Below are positions 34,886 to 45,190 of a stretch of 64,000 nt of DNA, in pieces. The DNA is from Sanghuangporus weigelae (Eukaryota > Basidiomycota > Agaricomycetes > Hymenochaetales > Hymenochaetaceae). How positions within the stretch are numbered: position 1 is the stretch's first letter; each line of letters starts with the position of its first letter. The position numbers and the translations under genes were made by a program. The notes under the pieces were generated by a model. It saw only the letters and a list, made by a program, of their open reading frames with translations, searched no databases and was not told where the DNA came from. The stretch is from positions 806,001-870,000 of the forward strand of contig CP137329.1 of NCBI GenBank assembly GCA_033182465.1, in the 5' to 3' direction.

Positions 34886-35748
34886 GGCGCCTTTGCAGCT
34901 ACAGCTACAGCTACGGCTTGGTGCTCCAGTCGTTTCGCTTTATTCTGCTTCGGCCCAGGTAAGCGTGCTTCGAGATGGGGATTGCTGCAGGGTGTCCTTT
35001 CTTTCTTTCTTTTCAGTCTTGCTCCATGCAGGGTTTCTGGTTATTGACCCCCCCCCCCTCTCTCTTTCTATATATCCACAAGGGCTACTCGTGTTCTTGA
35101 AAAGAATACCTTACACCACCTAACTTCAAATTCACTATTCTACGTGTACGATAAGAAAACAGTAACTACCTATCGTCTGGTGCATTTCATTCTATTTCAT
35201 CATCTATTTTTTCTCTTTTTTTTTTTTTTGGCCTTTTTCTTTCCCTCATTCAGTCTGTTCCTATCTCCGTCTCTACTTCATCTTCTTCTTCCGGGCCGTC
35301 GAGCTTCTATGAGATTCCGCCAGCCCAGGTCTAGACATGAACTTTCTCGTCCTTTGCCTTTGAATGTGGAAGGGTCAAGCCGATTGATCGTCGAATCTGA
35401 CGCCCGAACACCATTCATGATTTGGATTGAGTATACGATAGCGAGATGACTGCATGTATGTGCATGTATGTACTTGTAAACGTATATAACGAAGTTTTTT
35501 GGGGTTCGTGCGTAATGATGGATGAGATATGAGAGGGGGGAAAATGAAAGGGGCAGATGGGGAAGGAAAGGAAGATATGTTGAGATGCGTACAGGAATTC
35601 CGATAGATAAAACAACAGATATTGAAATGAAACACAAACGAACCATACGACGATAACTGAGCCCATGAGAAATGCATATATGAAGCCGCCGACAGGACGC
35701 GACAATGCCAGCTAAGCCGAGAACAAAAACAATCAAAAAAAAAAAGCA
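34886..35748. other. Convergent 3' region
   Basis: T-rich DNA with a C11 run at about 35047-35057 followed by CT repeats, and a long T tract near 35215-35230. No gene seen. Confidence 0.5.
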
Positions 35749-37878
35749 TCACACGCTAGTCCAACGACCAACGGGAGTCTCAGCGTGCACCGCCTCGGCG
35801 TTGGTCACTTCCCCAAGCGCCCGACGCAGCGGCGGCGGCATGCCTTTACCGATCAAGCGCGCTTTCGCAGCGTTCGCTTGGGCGGCTTGCGATGATGCCT
35901 TCAAGTTTGACTCGTCTGCCCTTCCTAAACTAGACGCACGCATGTTCATATGCGTGTTCATGTCCTTGAAGCCTGCGGGCGACCCGGGCATGATGGCGCT
36001 GGACCCGGAAGCGACTCGCTGGGAGTTCCGCAGCGCGGCGCGCGCGCGGATGAGCTTGACGGAGGATGCGCGCGTGCTGCGCGGAGTGGCCTTGTTCGTT
36101 GTGTTGCTTCCAGTACCGACTCCCGAACCGGAGCCGGAGCCGGAGTTTGGTCCGGCGGTGGAAGTGCGGATGGGCGTAGAAGGAGTTGGAGGGGTAGTTG
36201 TCAAGGTAGGGAACGGCGCATCTTCTGATTGACGGCGCGGAGGAGGCGGGCGCAGGAAGGGAGAGTTGGGCGATGGGGAGGTTATGATGAACGGGCTAGA
36301 GGACGGGGACGGTGCCTTGGATGTGCTTGAAGTTATAGGAATCGGTCTCGCCTCGTTCTCTTTGTTATTATCGGCAGCTCGCGCAGTAGTAGCAGGAATG
36401 ATTGTCGTGGCAGCATTCCGAGGTGTGAATGTCGGAGCGAGCGGATTGAGAGTGCGGGTACTCGACGGATTGTTACTCGCAACGCTCTCATTCTGCTTGC
36501 CCATAGCTTTGTTGAAGTTATTCTTCACTTGCTGTCTGAGGCTATTCCTTCGTAGGCCTGCGTGTCTGGCACCATTACGCGCGGCGAGAAGAAGCGGTTT
36601 GAGTTTTGACGCCTTCGGCGGGAGCGACGGTCTCTTAGTCACGAAAACCGGGATCGGGTTCGCATTCCGATCCGATGGTACTGTTGATGGCAAAGAATGT
36701 ATGCTCGAATTTACTGAGGACTGAACAGAGTAAGGCGAAGAGAGATAAACTTGAGAAATTCGCGGCGCGAAGATCGCTGAAGACGGCAATGACAACGTGT
36801 TCAGAGGAGTTATATTGGATCCTTCAAAGTCCCTTCTTGGAGATTCGGTATTGGAAATGATAACGATCGAATCTTCTGACACGTCGATCAACTTTCCTTC
36901 GGCGTCCTTTGCCAACTCGTCGACCTTGGAAAAGATACAAGAATCAAGTTGCTGGTTCTGCAGACGAGCCAGCAAGCCCAAGCGGTCCGTCTCTTCCTCC
37001 TCATCTGGTTCTTTAATTGCCAGGCATTGTCGAAGCTCAGCATGCTCTTTATTAAGTTGCGTCAACTTCGTCTTCAGCTCCCCGTTTTCCTTTGTCAGGC
37101 GTGTGATTTCAGCCGAGACTTGACCGTACTTCGCCTGGAGAGCGTGGTAAGCTGCGTGATCCACTTGGCTAGCCTCGAGTCGTGCGATCCTCGTGCCAGC
37201 CTCTTTGAGCTTAACCTGTAGTGTCAGTCCTTCACCCTTGAGCTGCTTTACAGCGAGGTTCGCTACCTCGAGTCTGTCTTGCAGAACAGAAGTTGACGTC
37301 GAAGACGCATCGTCATTCTGGATTCGACTAGTTTGTTGTGAAGATGGAGTGATACCGAAGCGAAGAACAGCAGCATAGAACTGAGAGCGCAACATTCTAC
37401 GAAGGAGAGCGAATAGACCAGAGACCAGGCCTAAGGAGATGCACCCCAGAGACCAAAGAATGAAAAGTAGAAGACGTTTCGGCAAAAGTAAGATTGATTT
37501 GCTTTGCTTGTCTTCCAAATAATGATGTTCGTTGTTCTTTGTGTACAAGGAGGATACTGTTCTGCGTAGGACGCCTGACAGTCCTAGAAACTCAAGCACG
37601 AATCTGACAGCTCCAAAAACCTGAGAAGATGAAGTCAGCTTTGAATTTCGAACGCATGGGGAATAGCGTACTTCAATCCAGCCGAATCTATATTGTTTAT
37701 CCTTGGCAAAATCTATTTCTACCTCAGACGTTGTTGACAAGCTGTGACTTGATGATTTGCGCGACGAATATCCGGGTGACGGAGGCAATGAAGGACTTAG
37801 AGATGACTCGACAGCACGGCTACAGCACGAGAGGTTAGGAAGCGACCGAGAGCTCTGAACAAATGCCGCATCAGACAT
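35749..37878 (-). CDS. Membrane/coiled-coil protein of unknown function
   Basis: A long open frame runs to the stop at 35749. The first convincing ATG is at 37878 (709 residues); in-frame ATGs upstream (e.g. near 38020) are possible. A 51-nt in-frame segment around 37620 has GT...CAG ends and may be an intron. Features in order: Ser-rich start, a basic-flanked hydrophobic segment LLLFILWSLGCISLGLVSGL likely to span a membrane, a heptad-rich coiled coil of about 100 residues (DRLEVANLAVKQLKGEGLTL to LNKEHAELRQ), then Ser/Thr/Pro-rich and basic disorder to a C-terminus ending VGRWTSV. No family recognised; the layout would suit a membrane-anchored scaffold. Confidence 0.6.
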   Translation of the reverse strand: MSDAAFVQSSRSLPNLSCCSRAVESSLSPSLPPSPGYSSRKSSSHSLSTTSEVEIDFAKDKQYRFGWIEVRYSPCVRNSKLTSSSQVFGAVRFVLEFLGLSGVLRRTVSSLYTKNNEHHYLEDKQSKSILLLPKRLLLFILWSLGCISLGLVSGLFALLRRMLRSQFYAAVLRFGITPSSQQTSRIQNDDASSTSTSVLQDRLEVANLAVKQLKGEGLTLQVKLKEAGTRIARLEASQVDHAAYHALQAKYGQVSAEITRLTKENGELKTKLTQLNKEHAELRQCLAIKEPDEEEETDRLGLLARLQNQQLDSCIFSKVDELAKDAEGKLIDVSEDSIVIISNTESPRRDFEGSNITPLNTLSLPSSAIFAPRISQVYLSSPYSVQSSVNSSIHSLPSTVPSDRNANPIPVFVTKRPSLPPKASKLKPLLLAARNGARHAGLRRNSLRQQVKNNFNKAMGKQNESVASNNPSSTRTLNPLAPTFTPRNAATTIIPATTARAADNNKENEARPIPITSSTSKAPSPSSSPFIITSPSPNSPFLRPPPPRRQSEDAPFPTLTTTPPTPSTPIRTSTAGPNSGSGSGSGVGTGSNTTNKATPRSTRASSVKLIRARAALRNSQRVASGSSAIMPGSPAGFKDMNTHMNMRASSLGRADESNLKASSQAAQANAAKARLIGKGMPPPLRRALGEVTNAEAVHAETPVGRWTSV

Positions 37879-40099
37879 GGGCGCAGCAAGGAAAGAAAAG
37901 AGAAAGTGGAGCTTTAACAAGCTCGTCGTGAGGCTGGCCGCTCCATAACCAGTAGTCTGGATGGAAACGGAATCAAATACACAGTCAAGTAAGTAGTTCA
38001 TGGCTGGCGTCCAGAGAGTCATCCGTTCAAAAATTCTGCAAGGCAAGAACGAGAGAGCGAGAACAGGAGTTCTATAAGGATATGCATGTTGAGTGAAGGA
38101 GTTCAAGGTCAATATGGAAGTTGAATTCGAGTATAGCGTAATAGTCGATTAAAACTCCGACAACAGATCCTTGCCTTGCTGATTTTCACTCACACGTATA
38201 TTTTTCTCAGCCTACGCCCAGCACCAGTATCAGACTCACTCGGTGACGGTAAGTTGCTGTTCTGTATTCTTTGCGAAAGCCTCTTCCTTGCTGTAGGATG
38301 AACAACATATCACATTCAAGCTCAACAGTCTTACGGTCCTTGTTGGCCGATTGATGAGTTTTACTTCTGCAATTCTGATCTTTTCCTCTTTCGTTCTTTT
38401 CATCCCTTCATCCATTTTTGTTGGGCATGGCTGACGATTTGTTCTTCCCATACATGTCATTCTCCTCAGGCTTGTAACTACTGTTATCTGTGATCATGGT
38501 CTGATGCTATTGGCTCGAGCCTCGGATGTGCACTCGAGACCGACGGGGTCCAGAACATTACTGCATTTAACCTCTCTCCCCGTTCCATTCGTTTCGATGC
38601 CATCGAAATCAAACATGCGAATTCCTGGACAAAGCGCGGCACCACAGCACTGGAGGCTTGCAAGGGTATCGGTGTCTAGTGTTCCGCTGATGTTCTCCTA
38701 CGTTAGTTACATCGGAAATTTGGAAGGTCGACGTATCACATTCTCCGGTGGCCCCGCTAAACGATGTGCATTGAATAATATACGCGACCTGTTGGCCTAA
38801 GTCATGCACAGTCCAGTCACAGAATGCTAATTTGTATGTCGATTCAGACTGATCACTCTAAGCAATAGAGAGATTTTCAGTGTAGCCAATTCCTCCTCCT
38901 CCACGTAGAGCATAAGGATGCCGGTAGTTTAGGTATCAAGTACGTACTATTTGGTGGATAACCTTGCTGAACACCTGTCCAAGTTTGATCCAACCAGTAT
39001 GTCGACACTTGTTACAATTGATGCGCTCCACGAGGACGTTTTCGATGAGCGTTCATGCGTGTTGATTTCAGGAGACTACTCATCGGTAGTAGAAGGCCGC
39101 GTCGAGAGCATTTCCAAAACAATCTGGTGGAAAAAGTGCAGACATTCACGTTCATGAAAAGGAGGAAAGGACGGTCCGATTGAAGACGGGATTCTAAGCA
39201 GAGAAATAAATTGAAGTCGGAGTCCACACTTCTGTGCTTACGAGTTCGTGATCGTCATTCACGAATTCAGAGATGTCCTAGGGCCTACATCGCTTGCCGG
39301 GATCCGACTATACGACAAAAGAACTAGTGAAACGTCTAGGACTTGAAGACACATAGTACATCTATGAGATTATCGCTCCTATTTCGTTTATTCGGGCCAT
39401 GCATGGTTAATATCGTCAGCTGTGATATTGGGCAGGATTACTGGAGCAAGAACGAAAAGTAGTACCCAGTTTTCAACGCCGATATCTCACAGAATGTCGG
39501 ATTTTCGATGTATCGCATAACGGTAGGTATCCAATTCTTGGATATAATGAACGATTCACATAGCTCAATTCAAATGGATTAACAATCATACATAATGCGA
39601 TTGCATTTTTACGCATGCGCAACTTGCGAACAGACGAACATATGATAACATGATGCGTAGATGAAACACGGCAAACGCTGCGCTAGCGCTTGACCAGACG
39701 TGAACCTCCAAAACCTCTCCCTATCACAAGACTGTTCTGATTTCTCCACCATATGTCCCGAGTAACGGTCGTCCCCATGGAAGAGTCGTCATTTCAGAGG
39801 ATTTGGAGCGAATAGTCAACGGATGATTATGAGGTCGGGTTGGCATTCCTGAGAAAGTAAAGTCAGTATCGGTTCTTGGCAGGACGTTTGTGAAGAAAGG
39901 AAGTGAGAAAGAGTAAGGTCAGATAGGAGCGAAAGACATAAGATGCATGTTTGTCTACACAATAGTTTCAGTGTGAACTATGCATGATTTCGGTAGTTCA
40001 TCTTACAAAAATCTCCTCAGGGGCGAGCGTAATTTATGAAAAAGCCAAACGGAAAAGATCCAGAACCAAGGAGAACTAAAAGAGGAGAGAAAGATCGAC
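37879..40099. other. Gene-poor 2.2 kb with coding-like relics
   Basis: No complete gene found. Between about 38190 and 38685 short plus-strand segments look exon-like: one ending at a GTAAGT donor near 38250, one reading DEQHITFKLNSLT near 38298-38336, and one reading CALETDGVQNITAFNLSPRS onward to a TAG near 38683. They do not join into a convincing protein and I do not recognise them. The remainder, 38700-40099, shows no coding signal. Confidence 0.35.
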
Positions 40100-40424
40100 T
40101 TACATCCTCCGCTTGCCGCCTTGTGTTAAGGCAGTTACGTTGACGAATCTTTACACACACACAAAATTGTCAGCCTCGCGATCAGCTCAGAGATCATACC
40201 CGGATAAGCGCACCGTCTGTTGTACAACATCCTCTTCTTTGCACGGCCCTTGGGCTGCTTCTTCTTTTCCTGCTTGTCGACTTTAGGGGTCTGCGATCTG
40301 ACTTTGCCAGCACGGGCAAGCGAGCCGTGAACTGTAATCAAAGCAAAGTGCCGTCGAACAGCATACATTGTCAGCATAAATGCTTCAATTATTGTTTGAG
40401 ATGCGAGGACGTGCCTTTTCCCAT
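40100..40424 (-). CDS. 40S ribosomal protein eS30
   Basis: Three exons: 40424-40415 (10 nt), 40331-40214 and 40148-40100, giving 58 residues. The sequence reads MGK, then [40 protein letters not shown] and [15 protein letters not shown], the eS30 signature. There is no N-terminal ubiquitin-like fusion, as usual in fungi. Exon 1 supplies only ATG GGA AAA G, and the following intron must start with GC (GCACGT) to stay in frame. Intron 2 contains a short AC run. A basic protein of the small ribosomal subunit. Confidence 0.93.
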
Positions 40425-40891
40425 GTTGAGTGTTTGATGGGTTTAAGGATGTGGAAGACGACGACGTCGATGAAAGAGTGATTGGTAATGGCACGTTGGT
40501 CCTGTACAGTTGCGGGCTTTGCCGACTCTTGCTTATGTCATGTACGTAATGACCAAGAATTCGTCCGTACATCGAGTTGACCTGCTTCAGGCTGCTTATG
40601 GAGATGATTGAGTACAAATAGTTTCTTATGGGTTCTAATACAAAGAGACTATCTTGCCGGTAATCTTTCTGATCCCTGCTCAAAGCGATTCGTGCAAAGT
40701 AAACAGGCAGGTGCTACTTACTCACAGGTCGTGGTACCGGGCACCCGCAACTTTGCCTGGCCCTACTTTCTCAATATCCTCGCATGAGAATGAAGTTGCT
40801 CTGCTTCTGAGAGCATATTTTCTATGATTACCTTAAGGCGTAATAGGAGAACGTTTAGGCTCCTATCAACACTCAAGAGTACCTGCGCACG
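40425..40891. promoter_or_regulatory. Divergent region upstream of eS30
   Basis: About 470 bases between the eS30 start (-) and the start at 40892 (+). The minus-strand frame that runs through it is an extension of eS30 exon 2 into its leader and first intron, not a separate gene. Confidence 0.4.
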
Positions 40892-41425
40892 ATGCCTGTT
40901 GTAACCCTCAATGGGAAGAAGAGACCAGCAGTAGATCCAAAGAAACCGCGGCCCCCTCCTGGTCTGGTAAAAGTGAGTCTTTCTCATCTTCGTCTTCTCA
41001 ATCAGGATTTGTAAATGCGTGGAATATCTCTGGATTTTTTTCAGCGCTTCAACAACGCTCGACGCCGGTTCAAGCGAAGGCAATCCGAAGAGTGTAGTGA
41101 ACCCGTGGTCGCTTCGCTCGATCCCTCCTCGTCAACTCCCGTCCCGCCTGTACCAGATATTTCTTTAATTGGCGCCACAACTTCCGAAGAAGTATCGAGC
41201 TCTGCACCAGCACCAGCGAAGAATTCGAAAACGATACAATCCAGAGCGTGGCTCCCACCACTTTTCGCATTTTCCGTGTGGCGTGCGCGATTGAGACGAT
41301 TCAAGTCTGAGTCTCGAAGGTCGTTCACTTCCCCGGACGCATCGGACGCTCTTCGCTCGGATTCCAGCGCCAATGTCCACCTAGTCGAAAATCAGGCTGT
41401 GCATCTCAGCCCTTCAAGCCAATGA
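40892..41425 (+). CDS. Small unknown protein
   Basis: Two exons (40892-40972, 41045-41425; GTGAGT donor, TTTTTTCAG acceptor) give 153 residues. The start is Pro/Lys-rich (KRPAVDPKKPRPPPGLVK), then RFNNARRRFKRRQ, a Ser/Pro-rich middle, and a second basic stretch (WRARLRRFKSESRRS). No family recognised. The good splice signals and compositional continuity across the junction are the main support. Confidence 0.5.
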
Positions 41426-41752
41426 CGGAACCTCGAATGAAATCAATCGGTGCCTTCTACGCTGTCCATCCGAGCAGCTTCTGTTTCGGGCTTGTCGAGC
41501 CGTTCATTGAACATCAGGAGAGAGCTATGTGAAAGCGAGTTACAAGCGGAATATCCGCAGAATCGCTTCAGCATATCAGATCAGTTCCTGTTGCGAGGAC
41601 AAGCACGCGTCCCAGACCTGGCGTATTTACTATCTAAAGATTTTTTTTGTTCAAATCGATTACAATTGGAACATATTGTACTTGATGATATGCGGCGGTG
41701 ATTACAATTGGACTTTGGGAATTCTCATTATGCGCCGCACACAGCAAATGGG

Positions 41753-43551
41753 TTAGAGCTTCGCGTGCTCGCCCTTCGGCGGAGGAATACCATGGGGGTT
41801 ATACCTCAGAGCTTCTCTGTTCCCGTGAACATCTTGCTCAATAGAACGGTACCCGCCGACGGTCATCGTGATATCCAAATCCTATACGCCAACAAGTCTT
41901 GGATCAGAATATAAAGTCGTTAGGAGAGTAGCAGGAGAGACGTACCGCAAGAAGAGATTTCATAACGTGCCGGCAGCCATGCTCTCCATCGTGCGACATG
42001 CCCCACACGTACAACCGTCCGACTTCAACGGCATGTGCGCCCAGCGCGAGCGCTTTGAAGACGTCAGCACCAGTGCGGATGCCGGAATCAAATATAATCG
42101 TCATTTCTGTGATTGCTTATTAGCATGATGTCTGGGACCGAAGGGATATGGACACCGACTGTCGCCGACGGCCTCTGCGATCTCAGGAAGCATCTCAAGA
42201 GAGCCGACTGCTCCGTCGACTTGACGCCCGGCATGGTTAGTTACGACAATACCTTCGCACCCAACTTCGAGTGCCTTGCGTGCATCTGCGACGTTCTGAA
42301 TGCCCTTGAGGACAAATGGGCGGCCACCCGAGATGCGTTTCCACTACAGTCTTTTCTCAGATCTCAAGCTCGATTATTAGAGGGGGAAAGTGTAATTACC
42401 TCTTTGATGAACCACTCCACCTTCTCCCACGTATGCGCCTTCCCGTGCCAGACGCACGAATCAATCCATTTGCCCGAGTCTTTCTCCAGTTCTTCGCCGT
42501 ATTTGCTCATGAAAGCTGGATCTGAGCGTCCATTTTCATTGCCAACTTGACCTGGTGGGTAGTAAAAGCTGTGGAGTAAATTCAGTATAATGGATGTCGC
42601 AGAGCGCAATGGAAAGTAGTACTTACACGTAATTCGCGAGGCTGATATCTGTTGGGCGCCAGCCGAGTTGCCATGTGTCCACAGTGAACATGAGGACGTC
42701 GAAGCCGCTCTTCCAGGCGCGTTCCATCAGGCTCAGTGTCTTCTCGCCGGCATCAATCTGCATTCTCGAACTAAAGTGTATTCAAGTCTGCTTACCACTT
42801 CATCATCATGGCCAGCATATAACTGGAAGAATCGGGGTGCCTTTGCGCGCGGATTCGCGCCATTCGGACCGTCGTACGAGTTTACAGAGTTGCTTTCATT
42901 CGGAACGCTCGCACCTTCATCGTTAGCAGCAGCCACGTCTTCGATGGAGTTGGAAGCGGCCGTCGAAAGACAGTACTAAAGTGGATACCGTAAGCACTGA
43001 TTCCATGAATTGAAGCCAGTGTCCTTACTGGAAGACCCAACTCGCCAGCAATCTTAGCTGGAACTAGTTCACCCTTCGGAGTGTATAGCTTATTGATACC
43101 AATTGGGGCGAACATAATTGGTGCAGGGATCTTATGGCCGAATAATGTTGCTGCGAAGTGCATAACGAAGTCAGCCCATCCGGAGAGGCTCACTTGGAAG
43201 AAGACCTACTCGTCAGATCACGCGTATTCGTGTCGACAAGCATGCGAGGGATGATTCGCCACCTGTAGAAGGCTTCTCGATTGGCACGGTCGGTCCATCC
43301 CATTCCAGCATTAGAATTAGCATAAAAATATCCGTGGTCGGTCAGCTTGCGTTTTGTTGAGTCGGCGAGTTCATCCGGGTGGACGGAAAATGATGGCACT
43401 GTACATAAAGAAAGTCAGGACTGCTGGTCACTGAAGAGATAGAATACTTTGGACTTACTTGTGCCATGTTCGCCACCATTCTTGAACACTTCGCGCTGAT
43501 ACAACGAGTAGTGCGGAGACGGTCCCTTCAACTTGTTGGTAGGATCCATTG
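41753..43551 (-). CDS. FMN-dependent 2-hydroxyacid oxidase (lactate monooxygenase-like)
   Basis: Reads from ATG at 43551 (MDPTNKLKGPSPHYSLYQRE) to TAA at 41753 through about seven exons. Blocks in order: FYRWRIIPRMLVDTNTRDLT, LFGHKIPAPIMFAPIG, APRFFQLYAG, DVLMFTVDTWQLGWRP, GRPFVLKGIQNVADARKALE, the active-site TNHAGRQVDGA (substrate base His and substrate-binding Arg), FDSGIRTGADVFKALALGAH, AVEVGRLYVWG and a C-terminal DLDITMTVGGY. These define the FMN alpha-hydroxyacid dehydrogenase family; the insert between LGWRP and the active site and the overall spacing resemble lactate 2-monooxygenase-like fungal proteins. It oxidises a 2-hydroxy acid such as lactate; the exact substrate cannot be told. 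No break seen. Confidence 0.88.
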
Positions 43552-45190
43552 TGTAGTAAGGAGCAGACTAAGATTGGGTGGTGATTCTTGACTCTAAATA
43601 TGCGTTCAACGAGATTCGTTGGTCGAAGTCTTTGGCCAAAATGTTGCCTGCTTTTATATTCTTTATCTCTGTAGGCCTAGGGTCTCCTTTTTGAAATTGC
43701 CTATACAAGCCAATGACCGGACTTGCGTACCAATTACGACACGAAAGCAAGAGACAAAGATGATTGGACCATAGTGCCCGATGGCCACCCGTCAAGGCGA
43801 CGGAGTTCCCCCGCGTTCCGTGCAGGCGGATGCGGCGGCACGAGCTATGTATGACTATGACGTTGATGAGCTCCAAGAGAGATCCATTCATAGACATGCC
43901 GCTCACTCGACTTGTACGATCGTCAGTCAGTCCGCATTATCCGATCATATTTTGGTGCACACGCATTCCAGACCCTTCCGTCGTTCCTCACCGACGTCCT
44001 CTTTCGCGGACTATAATAGACAAAGCCATTATTAGCTCCATCATTCCTGATTTATTTATAGCTGAAGATTGTATTCACTGAATAAAGTCCTGTAAAATCC
44101 TGCATAATAACCGCGGAAATTAATGGAATGCGTTCCGATTGTCTTCAATAAACATGTCGCTTTGGCGTTATTATACGTCGCTAGCGGTGTCGGGCGGCCA
44201 GCGAGCAGGTGACGCAGTTGGGTCTTCTGTTCAGTCACCATCGTGTCATTAAATCATCATGTTCTTATTGTTGTCCTTCCGTGAACTCAAGCAGGGCGGC
44301 ATCAGGAAAAACCTCAGATCCGAAAAGCAAACGAAAACCTACCAACTGAAATAGCCGAATCCGTAGAGCTGGCAACAAAACCGTAAGTTAAAAGTAAGTC
44401 GTTGTATCATGACTATAGTAAAGAACTACTACAATGCGAAAGAAACCACTCTGGATTGATAGAATAGCTGCCAAATGCATTCCGGAAGTGAACAGAAACG
44501 AAAAGAAACGAAACAGAAAGCAAACAAAGGTCAAACAATTAACAAACAGTCATAGAATGACTTCTCCAGGAATGTAGAGCAGAGAATTTGTCCAAATCCA
44601 TCCGAATCCGTCCTAATTTGGCTGGATTCGTTTGGTTTTCGGACCTGAGGGTTCTCCTGACAGTCATGATGTACTTGCAAGCAACTTGACTTATTAGCAT
44701 GGACAATCCGGATCCTCGGACTTTCGACGCGCATGAGTAGATATTTTATTGATATTTTTTGATTAGTACAGTCATCCAATGACGGACTGGAATATAAGTA
44801 ACGACCCCTCATTACTTCTTGCCGGAACATCTCAAGCCTAGCGAGCTATTTTTCGAAGCAGTTTTGTCAAGAGTGTACCGGTTATGGTTTTTGTCCTTAT
44901 ACGGATGACGCGATCATGTAGGTAATTGGGTGACCGGTGCCGAGGGAACCGGCGATAAAGTCATTCGAACCGCATTTCAGCCGCATTCTATCGTGTTGGG
45001 GGCAACGGCACTTGCTTGCTAAACATGCAGACAAAAATGTGATTGGTGGGACCGGGTGGCCGCCCGCTCCTACCTAACGTCATGTTTTCTTGAAATCTTT
45101 TTTGCGTCAGGTCCGAACATTCTTCCTTCTCACTCTTTGACCGCTACCCGCTTCGTCCGACGACGACTCGGAGTTCTATTGTCAGTCCGT
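43552..45190. other. 1.6-kb intergenic region
   Basis: Upstream region for two divergent genes. Short frames lack family features and splice logic. Around 44440-44530 is an A/G-rich stretch with repeated GAAACGAAA-type units. No gene supported. Confidence 0.4.

Noticed and set aside
36266-36724. Plus-strand frame of 152 codons
   Set aside because: Antisense shadow of the coiled-coil protein at 35749-37878.
40135-40683. A 182-residue minus-strand protein
   Set aside because: It is eS30 exon 2 read through its flanking introns and leader.
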